From Chloroflexota bacterium (GTDB taxonomy: Bacteria > Chloroflexota > UBA11872 > VXNJ01), in contig JAPOWW010000004.1 of the NCBI GenBank assembly GCA_026707405.1, positions 277,181-341,180 on the forward strand: a stretch of DNA of 64,000 bases. Direction: 5' to 3'. The notes below the pieces were generated by a model. That model was not told the DNA's origin. It saw only the letters and a list, made by a program, of their open reading frames with translations, and did not search any database. Below, piece after piece: positions 50,524 through 59,062 of the stretch (the first letter of the stretch is position 1; every line of letters starts with the position of its first letter). A program made the position numbers and the translations under genes.

Positions 50524-51069
50524 CTAGGGACCGTCCGCTCCGATCATCGTCAGATACTCGGCTCCCAGGCTCACGTAAGATCTGGTGTTCTGGGCCATGC
50601 GCTCGAACATATCGTCACTGACTGTTCCGATCTGCTTGGCCGGAACTCCCGCTATTAGCGCCCGGTCGCCAAACTCGGCGTGCTCCCGGATGACCGCACC
50701 TGCAGCTACAAGGCATCCCGCTCCAACACGAGACCCGGTCAGCAGCGTGCTGTTCATGCCGATCAGGGAGCCGTCTCCAACCACGGCCCCGTGAATGACG
50801 GCCGCGTGGCCGACAGTCACGTCATCGCCCACCACCGTCGGGAATCCGTGATCGATGTGCACCACCGTTCCGTCCTGGATGTTGGTGTTCTTGCCTATGC
50901 GGATAGGCTCATAGTCCGCCCGCAGCACGGCGTTGAACCAGATGCTCACGCCCTCCGCCACGTATACGCTCCCGACGAGGACCACGCCGGTAGCCAGATA
51001 GACGCCGCCGGCGACCTGCGGTCTGTTGCCGCCATACGGAATTAGCTGCGCCGAAGCGTCTATCTTCAT
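50524..51069 (-). CDS. gamma-carbonic anhydrase-like left-handed beta-helix protein
   Basis: This 181-residue hexapeptide-repeat protein is of the YrdA/PaaY/gamma-CA family. Zinc ligands are seen in QDGTVVHIDHG and VTVGHAAVIHG, and the repeats continue through MNSTLLTG and GVPAKQIG. The active-site details that separate true carbonic anhydrase from related acyl-binding proteins cannot be decided by eye. It stands between radC and moaD on the same strand. Confidence 0.85.
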   Translation of the reverse strand: MKIDASAQLIPYGGNRPQVAGGVYLATGVVLVGSVYVAEGVSIWFNAVLRADYEPIRIGKNTNIQDGTVVHIDHGFPTVVGDDVTVGHAAVIHGAVVGDGSLIGMNSTLLTGSRVGAGCLVAAGAVIREHAEFGDRALIAGVPAKQIGTVSDDMFERMAQNTRSYVSLGAEYLTMIGADGP

Positions 51070-51154
51070 ACTCGCTCAGGCTGTTTGATGCCGACGTAAA
51101 GCCCGCGTCCGGCTGAGAGGTGAAAGATCATCGCCCGTTTCCAGCACATGGTGG

Positions 51155-51829
51155 TCACCATAAGTCACTGACCTCGCGAATACTGGCATAGCCCTCGCCG
51201 GAGCTGCCGATTACGAGATGATCGAGCACGTTTATGCCGAGCAGCTTGCCGCCCTCGATTGCCCGCCGCGTCAGGTTGATGTCGTCGGTGGATGGCTCGG
51301 TGTCGCCGCTCGGGTGGTTGTGGGCGAGGACCAGCGCCGCGCAGTTGCGCCGCACGGCTGCCCGGAAGATGTCGCCAACCCGCGCGGAGACGACGTTGAG
51401 CGAACCGGTGGCTACCGTTTCGACGCCGAGGACTCTGTGCCGTGTGTCAAGCAGAACGACGCGCAGACTCTCTTGTTCCAGAAGCCGGAGCGGCGGTCCT
51501 ATCAGCGCCGCGGCGTCGGCGGAAGACCCAATTCTCGGCTTCTCGTCGTTACCCGCCCGGGCGAGCACGAGCCTGTGCCCGATTTCAAGCGCCGCTCTGA
51601 GCTCGGCCGCTTTTGCGGCGCCGATGCCTGACACCTCTTGGAGCGCAAGCGTGTCAGACTGGGCAAGTCCCATGAGGCCGCCGAAGCGGGACAGCAACTC
51701 GTCCGCGAGATCGAGCGCGCTGCCGCGGCTGGTACCGGTCCTAAGAATGATGGCGATCAGCTCAGGATTCGAGAGGTTCTCGGCGCCACGCTCGGCCAGC
51801 CGTTCCCGCGGTCGGTCCGACGGAGCCAT
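51155..51829 (-). CDS. radC: RadC-family JAB/MPN metalloprotein
   Basis: This 224-residue protein has an N-terminal helix-hairpin-helix (VSGIGAAKAAELRAALE) and the JAMM zinc motif HNHPSGDTEPSTDD. The usual N-terminus DRPRERLAERGAENLSN is present; ATG 51829 gives this start. Biological role is poorly known despite the name. The open frame continues to 51940 without support. It is the last gene after the aro operon, 77 bases behind the zinc-ribbon gene. Confidence 0.9.
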   Translation of the reverse strand: MAPSDRPRERLAERGAENLSNPELIAIILRTGTSRGSALDLADELLSRFGGLMGLAQSDTLALQEVSGIGAAKAAELRAALEIGHRLVLARAGNDEKPRIGSSADAAALIGPPLRLLEQESLRVVLLDTRHRVLGVETVATGSLNVVSARVGDIFRAAVRRNCAALVLAHNHPSGDTEPSTDDINLTRRAIEGGKLLGINVLDHLVIGSSGEGYASIREVSDLW

Positions 51830-51906
51830 TTGCGCTATTCGAACGCGGTATGGCGTGGAATCTTGAGTTTTCGGACTACCGGTTGCTTGTGCCTGACCGT
51901 CTGAGT

Positions 51907-52326
51907 TCACGGCTCGCCGCAATATGGGCACACGTCCCAATGCAGCTCTCGTGCGCGGCTACAGTTTCCGCACGTCGTGCGGAGCTCGGCGTGACAATTC
52001 GGGCATACCAGGTAATCCGGTTTCGCGCGATGGCGGCAGGTTGGGCAGTATTCCGCCTCCTCGATTTCGCGAAGAAGCGCCTCCTCGCCCAAAGCTCGTT
52101 CGTATGCCTCGTCCAGTGTTTCCCGAGGGCGCATCACCAGATATAGCGCCACGCCGAACGGACCCAGCAAGACGACCATCAGAGTGGCGAACAGACGGAC
52201 GTAGATGTCGTGCGTCCGTGCGCCTATGTCGTGATAGGCCCAGAACGCGGATGCGAGCCACACGGACGCCAGAAACGCGCCCGAAAACGCGATTGCGTAT
52301 GTTAGGTATCGGCCTAGAGCTTCCAT
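51907..52326 (-). CDS. membrane protein with C-terminal double zinc ribbon
   Basis: This protein of about 139 residues has two hydrophobic segments (about residues 5-25 and 45-65) followed by a cytoplasmic tail with two zinc ribbons: CPTCRHRAKPDYLVCPNC and CGNCSRARELHWDVCPYC. No enzymatic domain is visible. ATG 52326 has GGTGG just upstream; an earlier TTG 52395 in the same frame would add 23 residues. It follows aroB by about 100 bases and may share its transcript. Function unknown. Confidence 0.7.
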   Translation of the reverse strand: MEALGRYLTYAIAFSGAFLASVWLASAFWAYHDIGARTHDIYVRLFATLMVVLLGPFGVALYLVMRPRETLDEAYERALGEEALLREIEEAEYCPTCRHRAKPDYLVCPNCHAELRTTCGNCSRARELHWDVCPYCGEP

Positions 52327-52431
52327 CGACCACCAGTCGGCGCGGCCCGCGCCGGGGCTTCGTTCGAAGAGAATTCTACTATCGGGGCCCGACAACCATG
52401 CTCCAGGAGTTCGGAGCCGGTCGGGTGTCCA

Positions 52432-53493
52432 CTATCGACCTTCGTAAAGGTCTTCAATCACTTCGCGCTCGAAGCGCCGCGGTGCGATATGGCCGAACGA
52501 GCCGCTGCCAATGGCTTCAGCGAAAACCCACCGAGGCCGTCCGTCTTTTACCTTCTTGTCGTGACGCATCGCCGCTTCCACGGCGTCGGGATCGGTTCCA
52601 GCGAACGTGACCGGCAGTCCCACCCGCCGCAAGAGATCGACCTGCCGCAGCTCGTCCGCGGCATCCAGGACGTCCATCTTTCGCGCCAGCGCGGCGGCTC
52701 CGGCGATTCCCACCGCGACCGCTTCGCCGTGCAGGTATTTGCTGTAGCCGGTGGAAGCTTCAATTGCGTGGCCAATTGTGTGCCCATAGTTGAGGAGGGC
52801 GCGGACGCCATTGTCGAGAGGGTCTTCGTCCACGATGCGCGCTTTGTGTGCAGCCGACCGCTCCACCGCCGTTGTCAGAAGGTCCGGCCGGCCGGGGTCG
52901 TCGAGTTGCTTTTCCAGATTCTCGAAGAACTCGCTGTCGAGCACAATTGCCGTCTTGATTACCTCGGCCCACCCGGCGCGAAGCTGATTGACTGGCAGGC
53001 TGTCCAGCAGCGCGGTGTCGAGGAACGAAAGCGACGCATTGTGAAACGCGCCGACCAGGTTCTTCCCGTCCGGAAGATCGACGGCGACCTTGCCGCCGAT
53101 GCTGCTATCGACTTGCGCCAGCAAGGTGGTCGCGACCTGCGCCCACTTCATGCCGCGCAGGTAGGTGGCCGCGACGAAGCCTGCGAGGTCGCCTATCACT
53201 CCCCCGCCGAGCGCGAGCACCGTGTCGCCGCGCTCGGCTTCCGACCGGCGCAGCCAGTCGTATAGCCCTGCCGCCTCCTCAAGCGACTTAGACTGCTCGC
53301 CCGGATGTATCTGCCTGCTTTGCACACGCCAACCCGCGCCGATAAGCACCGTTTCGACCGATGCAAGATGGCGCTCCCCGACCGCCGTGTCCGTCACAAT
53401 GAATACGGTGCCGCCAAGGCCCTTGGCGTCCAGTTCGCCGGGTAGGCGATCCAGCATCGCCCGTCCGACGACTACAGAGTCGGCTACGCTCAC
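52432..53493 (-). CDS. aroB: 3-dehydroquinate synthase
   Basis: This 353-residue NAD-dependent enzyme makes the first ring of the shikimate pathway from DAHP. The NAD and metal region reads GGGVIGDLAGFVAATYLRGM, then QVDSSIGGKVAVDLPDGKNLVG and LNYGHTIGHAIE with metal His. GTG 53493 overlaps the aroK stop as GTGA. It is the fifth gene of the aroF-A-E-K-B operon. Confidence 0.95.
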   Translation of the reverse strand: MSVADSVVVGRAMLDRLPGELDAKGLGGTVFIVTDTAVGERHLASVETVLIGAGWRVQSRQIHPGEQSKSLEEAAGLYDWLRRSEAERGDTVLALGGGVIGDLAGFVAATYLRGMKWAQVATTLLAQVDSSIGGKVAVDLPDGKNLVGAFHNASLSFLDTALLDSLPVNQLRAGWAEVIKTAIVLDSEFFENLEKQLDDPGRPDLLTTAVERSAAHKARIVDEDPLDNGVRALLNYGHTIGHAIEASTGYSKYLHGEAVAVGIAGAAALARKMDVLDAADELRQVDLLRRVGLPVTFAGTDPDAVEAAMRHDKKVKDGRPRWVFAEAIGSGSFGHIAPRRFEREVIEDLYEGR

Positions 53494-54056
53494 GGCAGGC
53501 CGTCAGCGTCGGTTACACCCGCGCGGGCGAGCGCCGCGAGGAAGTCGGTGACGAGCTCGCCGACGCGTTCCCTCTCGCCATCGACCGTCAAGTGCGCCGT
53601 CTCGTAGAGCTGCGAGCGCTCGGCAAGCATGGTTCGCAGACGGCTCTCAAGCCCATCGTCACCTTCGAGGAGCGGCCTTTTTTCGCCCCTCTTCGAGTTG
53701 TTGAGATGCAGCGCGCAGCTTCTGGGGCTGGCGTTAATGTAGACCGTAAGTCCGCTGCTGAGCATGTCGCTGCGATTGCGGGAGTCGAGCACTATGCCGC
53801 CTCCCGTCGCCACGAGCACGCGATTCTGCCCTAGCGTTGACATCAGGGCCGCCCGCTCACGCCGCCGGAACTCACGCTCGCCGAAGCTCTTGAAGATATC
53901 GTCTATCGACATACCGGCCTCGCGAACCACCATTTTGTCCGTGTCCACCACGCGCCATCCGAGTCTGCGCGCCGCGATCCGTCCGACGGTGGATTTGCCG
54001 GACCCGCTGAGTCCGGTGATGAACACCCGCTGAACTGGCAATATCCAATGCGCCAA
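53490..54056 (-). CDS. aroK: shikimate kinase
   Basis: This 188-residue kinase phosphorylates shikimate. The P-loop is GLSGSGKSTVGR, the shikimate-binding strand DTDKMV, then FGEREFRRRE and VATGGGIVL, and the lid has KRGEKRPLL. TTG 54056 is used; the true start could be a few codons later, near GTG before FITGLSG. Two bases separate it from the aroE stop, and aroB overlaps its end. Confidence 0.93.
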   Translation of the reverse strand: MAHWILPVQRVFITGLSGSGKSTVGRIAARRLGWRVVDTDKMVVREAGMSIDDIFKSFGEREFRRRERAALMSTLGQNRVLVATGGGIVLDSRNRSDMLSSGLTVYINASPRSCALHLNNSKRGEKRPLLEGDDGLESRLRTMLAERSQLYETAHLTVDGERERVGELVTDFLAALARAGVTDADGLP

Positions 54057-54058
54057 GG

Positions 54059-54904
54059 CTAATCCGAGTCCGACGCGAGAGCGGTTCGCGCCGCGCGCAT
54101 CATGGTGTCGAGCGGCGCGGGTTTGCCCGTCCAGAGCTCAAAGCTCAATCCGCCCTGAATTACGAGCATTTCAAGACCGCCAATGGTACGACATCCTGCT
54201 TCGGCGGCCTGTGCCAGCAGCGGCGTGACTGCAGGGCGGTAGACGACGTCGAACACCACCTGGCCGGGTCTTAAGGCCGAGATTGGAAGCGGCGATTCGT
54301 CCGGCGCGGGACCACCGCTCATGCCTACCGAAGTTGTATTGACGATAAGGTCGAATTCGGTTGCGACTTCGCCAATGGACGGACTGTTCAGATCGAAAAT
54401 CTCGATCTCCCGATCCGGCGAGACGGCGTCTAACGTAGCTTCGGCGTTAGATATCGTTCGATTGGCGATGACCACGTCATCGCCGCGTGCTGTCAGTGAC
54501 AGTAAGGCCGCGCGCGCGGCGCCGCCCGCTCCCACGACCAGGGCGCGGACTTCCTTCTCGACCTCGGCGTTTTCGAGCACGGCCCCGATAGCGGGTACGT
54601 CGGTGTTCTCTCCGAGCAGGCGTCCATTCTTCCAATAGATGGTATTGACCGCTCCCGCCGCGGCGGCGGTTTCAGCCGTGCCGTCCAGGAACCGCGGGAC
54701 CGCGGCCTTGTGCGGGATCGTCACGTTGAGTCCCGCCCAGCGTCCGTTCCTGACCTCGCTCATGCGGCGGGGAAGATCACCAGCCGGAGTCTCGATTGCC
54801 ATATACGTCGCGTCGATGCCCAGCTCGTCGAACGCGGCCTGCTGAAATGCCGGCGAGACCGTGTGGCCGAGCGGATATCCGATTGCGCCGTAGCGGTCAG
54901 GCAC
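54059..54904 (-). CDS. aroE: shikimate dehydrogenase
   Basis: This 281-residue NADP enzyme reduces 3-dehydroshikimate. The substrate site is YGAIGYPLGHTVSPAFQQ and NVTIPHKAAV with the catalytic Lys; the Asp pair is ENTDVPA, the cofactor loop VVGAGGAARAAL and NRT, and the late motif VVYRPAVTPLL. GTG 54904 overlaps the aroA stop by eight bases. It is part of the shikimate operon. Confidence 0.95.
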   Translation of the reverse strand: MPDRYGAIGYPLGHTVSPAFQQAAFDELGIDATYMAIETPAGDLPRRMSEVRNGRWAGLNVTIPHKAAVPRFLDGTAETAAAAGAVNTIYWKNGRLLGENTDVPAIGAVLENAEVEKEVRALVVGAGGAARAALLSLTARGDDVVIANRTISNAEATLDAVSPDREIEIFDLNSPSIGEVATEFDLIVNTTSVGMSGGPAPDESPLPISALRPGQVVFDVVYRPAVTPLLAQAAEAGCRTIGGLEMLVIQGGLSFELWTGKPAPLDTMMRAARTALASDSD

Positions 54905-56213
54905 TGTTCAGGGAAAGTCGTGCAAGCTCGGGCCAAAATGACGGATAGCTTACCGAAGCGGAATCCGCGCCGAGCACCGTGGTCGTCCCGTCGGCAACCA
55001 GCCCGGCCACGCCGAGACACATCGCCAGCCGGTGGTCGTCGTGTGAGTCCACGACCGCGCCGTTGAGGGGAGTGGGCCCTTCGATGATCAGTCCGTCCGC
55101 CAGTTCCTCGACGTTCGCGCCAAGCGAATTAAGCTCCCGGCAGGTAGTGGATATTCGGTCGGATTCCTTGATTCTTAGCTCCTGCGCGTCGCGAATCTCG
55201 GTTCTTCCTTCAGCCTGGGTCGCCGCGAGCGCAAGTATAGGAATCTCGTCCTGGACTATTGGGACTTGCTCTCCGTCGATTCGGGTAGCGTGGAGCCTGG
55301 AGCTTCGGACCCGCAGACCGGCGGTTGGCTCCGTTCCATTGTTATCGGCAATGATGTCAATTTGCGCACCCATGCGGCGCAACACGTCAATGACTCCCGC
55401 GCGGGTGGGATTTATCGACACTCCCGGCATCATGAGATCGGCCTGCGGATGAATAGCTCCTGCTGTCAGCCAGAACGCCGCCGATGAGACATCGCGAGGA
55501 ACTCGGACGTCGATGGGATTCGGGCGCTGTCCGCCTTTGATTGTCAAAGTCAGCCCGTTCGCGTCGATTTGAACGCCCTGTGTCGCCAGCATCAATTCCG
55601 TATGGTTTCGCGACAGCGCGGGCTGACGGATCGTCGTTTCCCCGCTTGCAATCATGCCGGCTATTAGCAGGGCCGACTTGACCTGGGCGCTGGCGACCGG
55701 AAGCTCGAATTCTATCCCTTCGAGGCGGCCCCCATTCACGGCGATTGGCGGGTTTTCCCCGCCGTTTCGCCCATAAATCTCCGCTCCCATCAGGCGCAGT
55801 GGATTCGTGACGCGGCTCATGGGGCGCCGGCGAAGCGAGGCATCTCCTGATAACACTGAGAATGCGTCGAGACCGGCGACGAGGCCGAGCAGCAGCCTCA
55901 TGGCGGTTCCGGCGTTTCCACAATCGAGCACCTCGTCCGGTTCTTGCATCCCCTGAGATCCCGAACTGCGGATCAGGAGGTCGGTATCCGACAGGAATTG
56001 AATGTCCACTCCCAGAGAGCGCAGGCACTGGACGGTTCTCATGCAATCGGCGCCAAGCCCCGCCTGGCTGATTCGCGCCTCGCCCTCGGCCATGGCGTTG
56101 AGCAGAATCGCCCGATGGGTGATCGATTTATCGCCGGGGAGACTCACTTCACCGTGTAGTTTCGCGGGCGCTGAAATCTCAGCCGCGTCGCGCGCGGTAG
56201 TCACGGTCGTCAT
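54897..56213 (-). CDS. aroA: 3-phosphoshikimate 1-carboxyvinyltransferase (EPSP synthase)
   Basis: This 438-residue enzyme joins PEP to shikimate 3-phosphate. The first motif is LPGDKSITHRAILLNAMAEG and the second GNAGTAMRLLLGLVAG; further motifs are RPMSRVTNPLRLMGA and ESDRISTTCREL with DSHDDHRLAM. The residue after GTAMR is Leu where the E. coli enzyme has Pro, a position known to affect glyphosate sensitivity. ATG 56213 follows aroF by 12 bases and its end overlaps aroE. Confidence 0.95.
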   Translation of the reverse strand: MTTVTTARDAAEISAPAKLHGEVSLPGDKSITHRAILLNAMAEGEARISQAGLGADCMRTVQCLRSLGVDIQFLSDTDLLIRSSGSQGMQEPDEVLDCGNAGTAMRLLLGLVAGLDAFSVLSGDASLRRRPMSRVTNPLRLMGAEIYGRNGGENPPIAVNGGRLEGIEFELPVASAQVKSALLIAGMIASGETTIRQPALSRNHTELMLATQGVQIDANGLTLTIKGGQRPNPIDVRVPRDVSSAAFWLTAGAIHPQADLMMPGVSINPTRAGVIDVLRRMGAQIDIIADNNGTEPTAGLRVRSSRLHATRIDGEQVPIVQDEIPILALAATQAEGRTEIRDAQELRIKESDRISTTCRELNSLGANVEELADGLIIEGPTPLNGAVVDSHDDHRLAMCLGVAGLVADGTTTVLGADSASVSYPSFWPELARLSLNSA

Positions 56214-56225
56214 CCCGAGAGGCCG

Positions 56226-57269
56226 CTAGGCGGCGGCGACCGCAGCCGCCGGTCTGATCGGCCTGTCCACGGCCTGAGCGACTCTGGCCGCCCTTTCCAT
56301 CAGGTTGGCGAAGTTCTCGAATGTCAGACTCTGCGGTCCGTCGCAAAGGGCTAGATCCGGGGACGGATGGACCTCCACCAGCGCTCCGTCGGCTCCCGCG
56401 GCTATTCCGGCCAGAGTCAAGGACTTGACCAGGTGCCATTTTCCGGTCGCGTGAGACGGGTCGAAGATTACGGGCAAGTGCGTCAGGCGCTTGATGATTG
56501 GTATCGCGCTCAGATCGAGCGTGTTGCGTGTGTAGTCCTCGAACGTGCGGATGCCGCGTTCGCACATCATCACGCGCGGATTGCCCGCCGACATTATGTA
56601 TTCTGCCGACATTATCCATTCTTCCGTGGTGCAACTGGGACCACGCTTGAGCATCACGGGTCTGTCCGTTTGGCCTACCGCATTCAGCAGCGGGAAGTTC
56701 TGGCAGTTACGAGCGCCTATCTGGAGAATGTCGGCGCATCTGGCAACGTGCTCGACCAGACCGGGTTCCATCACCTCGGTTATTACGGGAAGCCCGCTGA
56801 TGATCTTCGCCTCTTCAAGGTAATGGAGACCTGTTTCGGCCAGGCCCTGGAAGCTGTAGGGGGAGCTTCGCGGTTTGTAGGCCCCGCCGCGAAGAACGGT
56901 GGCGCCCGCCCGCTTTACGGCTTGGGCGGTGCTGATGAGCTGTTCGCGAGACTCGACAGTGCAGGGACCGGCCATCATGACGAACGAATCCCCGCCGACG
57001 ATAGTGTCTTTGCCTACCTGAATTTCGGTCGAAGGCCTCCCTTCACCCCTAGCCGCCAGCTTGTACGACTTGTCGATCGGAATGACCCGTCCGACGCCTT
57101 TGAATACCGACATCTGCTCGCGGAAATCCGGAGAACATGTCCCGATTACTCCGATGATGGTCGAATTCTCCCCAACGATCCGGTGAGGTTTTAGTCCTTC
57201 AAGCCTGATTCGCTCTTCGATGTTTTCGAGGTCCGACTCCTTAGAGTCAGCCTTCGCTACGATGATCAA
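56226..57269 (-). CDS. aroF: 3-deoxy-7-phosphoheptulonate synthase (DAHP synthase, type I-beta)
   Basis: This 347-residue enzyme condenses PEP with erythrose 4-phosphate, the entry step of the pathway. The first 75 residues form the ferredoxin-like regulatory domain seen in the Thermotoga enzyme, where Tyr or Phe inhibit. The barrel has [55 protein letters not shown] and [13 protein letters not shown] with the metal His. TTG 57269 is the start that gives the family N-terminus. It heads the operon and lies behind a Tyr/Phe-rich leader peptide and terminator, so aromatic supply probably acts on both enzyme and transcription. Confidence 0.95.
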   Translation of the reverse strand: MIIVAKADSKESDLENIEERIRLEGLKPHRIVGENSTIIGVIGTCSPDFREQMSVFKGVGRVIPIDKSYKLAARGEGRPSTEIQVGKDTIVGGDSFVMMAGPCTVESREQLISTAQAVKRAGATVLRGGAYKPRSSPYSFQGLAETGLHYLEEAKIISGLPVITEVMEPGLVEHVARCADILQIGARNCQNFPLLNAVGQTDRPVMLKRGPSCTTEEWIMSAEYIMSAGNPRVMMCERGIRTFEDYTRNTLDLSAIPIIKRLTHLPVIFDPSHATGKWHLVKSLTLAGIAAGADGALVEVHPSPDLALCDGPQSLTFENFANLMERAARVAQAVDRPIRPAAAVAAA

Positions 57270-57321
57270 TTGCCCTCATTCTCCAGACCGGGCGACCGCC
57301 CGAAATCAGCTTCTAAAAAAC

Positions 57322-57346
57322 AAAAAAGCAGAGGACATTCCTCTGC
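57322..57346 (-). terminator. intrinsic terminator in the aroF leader (attenuator)
   Basis: Minus strand GCAGAGGA, loop ATG, TCCTCTGC, then six T. The 8-bp stem has exactly the same sequence as the stem before tyrS at 3700-3718. It separates the leader peptide from aroF. Confidence 0.88.
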
Positions 57347-57373
57347 TGCCGGCTCGTCTCGCGCGCGGAACTG

Positions 57374-57469
57374 CTACATAGGCAGCCCCGCCGGCCGAGC
57401 CGGCCCTGTAAAGGTGTAATACGCGGCGCTCCCCATGAGAATCGCGCTCGAATCGTTGTCCTTCATCAT
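57374..57469 (-). CDS. aro operon leader peptide (31 residues)
   Basis: This short frame begins ATG ATG at 57469 and ends in TAG at 57374. The C-terminal half reads AAYYTFTGPARPAGLPM: two adjacent Tyr and one Phe codon directly before the Gly-Pro-Ala-Arg codons. RNA for that segment (minus GCCGGCTCG, 57396-57404) is perfectly complementary over nine bases to CGAGCCGGC (57348-57356), next to the terminator. The peptide, pairing and terminator match the tyrS leader. With the -10 box ending six bases upstream, the transcript probably starts at or almost at the ATG. Confidence 0.8.
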   Translation of the reverse strand: MMKDNDSSAILMGSAAYYTFTGPARPAGLPM

Positions 57470-57475
57470 GCCGCC

Positions 57476-57505
57476 ACTATAAGTCTCCCTGGGAATGTGG
57501 GTCAA
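57476..57505 (-). promoter_or_regulatory. predicted sigma-70 promoter of aro operon leader
   Basis: Minus strand TTGACC (57500-57505), an 18-base spacer and TATAGT (57476-57481). Six bases (GGCGGC) separate the -10 box from the leader ATG. Confidence 0.7.
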
Positions 57506-57561
57506 GGTGATGCGCTTCGTTTAACGCGCTGGGGCCTGACATGAACGATCTAAGGCCGCCG

Positions 57562-57588
57562 CCGTTCGGCCTGAGCGGAGTCGAACGG
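57562..57588. repeat. REP-like palindromic repeat, copy 2
   Basis: CCGTTCG and CGAACGG form a 7-bp stem around GCCTGAGCGGAGT. It is the same kind of unit as 48739-48765 (CCTGAGC...GTCGAA). It lies between the aro promoter and the end of the acetyltransferase gene; the rest of 57506-57681 shows nothing. Confidence 0.55.
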
Positions 57589-57681
57589 TCAGTGAGAGAT
57601 GGCTAGTTTTTCCACGATCTCATCACAAGGGCGAATGACTAACCACAATCAGGAACGGACTTGTCATAGATGGGAGGCGGC

Positions 57682-58872
57682 TCAGAAAGCGTCGGCGTCC
57701 CAGAACACGTGCCCGGTCTCGGGGAATATGTTGGAAAGCTGCGACTTGACGGAGGGCCTGAGACTGGACTCGGCGATTGGCTCCTGGGCTCCGGGAAGTC
57801 CCATAAGCATGTGTAGGAACTGCTTGTCCGTTAGCTCGAGCGTTCCATCGCCATCTTCGGGCGTACCCAGCGCAACCGTTCCCGACGGAAACTCGAGTCG
57901 TACCGCGGAATCGCCGACCGCCAACGTGACAGGCTGGTCCGCGAGCGGGTTGTGCCGTCGTCTGCGGTGAAACTCGGGAAGCGCCCCCCTTAAGACTCCC
58001 TCCAGGTCGTTGAGCCTCATCATCTGCGAGTCGCTTGTGGTGAGCCGGATGTCGGCGAAGGCGGCGAGTTCCCGGACCAGGATCGACCCGGGCGCAACTC
58101 GGCCTTCTATCTTCCGGCATCCTGATTCGACCGCCCGGCGGACCGCCCAGGCGCACGCGACCTGGATGACTTCGTCGCTCGTGCCGCACACGTCCAGCAG
58201 CTCCAGAGTCTCGCCATTGACACAGGTCCGAACGAAACCTGCAGGGTGGCCGACTCGGTGTATTACGTCCCACTCGATGTCGCCCCGCACGCGCAGCCAG
58301 CTCGGTTGCCGCTGGAAATACTCGACGCTGCGATCGAGCGGTCCGACCAGATTCGACATGGCCTGGTCCCAGTAACTTGCGAGCAAGCGCAACTGCGATT
58401 CTTCGAACGGTTTTACCGTGTAGGCGCGAGGTCCGGGTCGGGCCTCGGCGGGAACGTCGGCCTCCAAAACTGTCGCCGGAACGACATGCCAGCCAGCCCC
58501 CTCGTAGAGGGATTGCGTTCCCGTGTAGAGCAGCGACAGAGGAAGATCGTTTCGCTTCATGTAGTCGACGGCGTTCTCGAGCAGCTTCGCCGCGTGACCT
58601 CTTCGCCGGTGCTCGGGGTCAGTGGCCACATCGCCGATCGCGCCGAACCGAATGCGGCCGGCACCGTATCGCATGACCTTGTCGTATGCGAGCACGTGAC
58701 TGACCATCTTTCCGTCCTCGAGAAGTACCCAGGCCCGATCATGCGAGTACGAAGGATCGCCACTGTGCTGTTGCCGGAAGTAGTGGTCGTCCCTATTGCC
58801 GTAGCTGCGACCGAGCAGCTTCGTTACGTCGTCATAGATGTGTTCGGATACGGTTCTGATTTCAATATCCAC
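57682..58872 (-). CDS. GNAT acetyltransferase, Eis-like with SCP2-type C-terminus
   Basis: This 396-residue protein has an N-terminal GNAT domain with the acetyl-CoA loop VATDPEHRRRGHAAKLL. A second GNAT-like region is in the middle, and the C-terminal third (LADQPVTLAVGDSAVRLEF, LELTDKQFLHMLMG) resembles the sterol-carrier-like domain of Eis/YiiD-type enzymes. Such proteins acetylate amines on small molecules or proteins; the substrate is unknown. ATG 58872 is the start. It is divergent from the NfeD gene and has no operon partner. Confidence 0.8.
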   Translation of the reverse strand: MDIEIRTVSEHIYDDVTKLLGRSYGNRDDHYFRQQHSGDPSYSHDRAWVLLEDGKMVSHVLAYDKVMRYGAGRIRFGAIGDVATDPEHRRRGHAAKLLENAVDYMKRNDLPLSLLYTGTQSLYEGAGWHVVPATVLEADVPAEARPGPRAYTVKPFEESQLRLLASYWDQAMSNLVGPLDRSVEYFQRQPSWLRVRGDIEWDVIHRVGHPAGFVRTCVNGETLELLDVCGTSDEVIQVACAWAVRRAVESGCRKIEGRVAPGSILVRELAAFADIRLTTSDSQMMRLNDLEGVLRGALPEFHRRRRHNPLADQPVTLAVGDSAVRLEFPSGTVALGTPEDGDGTLELTDKQFLHMLMGLPGAQEPIAESSLRPSVKSQLSNIFPETGHVFWDADAF

Positions 58873-58966
58873 TTCGTAAACTCACCTCGCGTCGAGGAAC
58901 TGGTTCTTGGCTATTACCGGATTATTGTAGGAATGTTGCCGCCCGCTGCTGAAACTCCAATATCAA

Positions 58967-59001
58967 TTTAGACCAATTCCGCCGTGCGATCTGGGTCTAA
59001 A
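58967..59001. promoter_or_regulatory. 8-bp inverted repeat, possible operator
   Basis: TTTAGACC and GGTCTAAA are separated by 19 bases in the divergent region between the acetyltransferase and NfeD genes. No T-run follows. It could bind a dimeric regulator. Confidence 0.35.
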
Positions 59002-59062
59002 CTCAATGAGTGGTAGTTTGGCAGAAGACGCGCTCCCTGAGCGTGCGGCGGATATTTAACCC

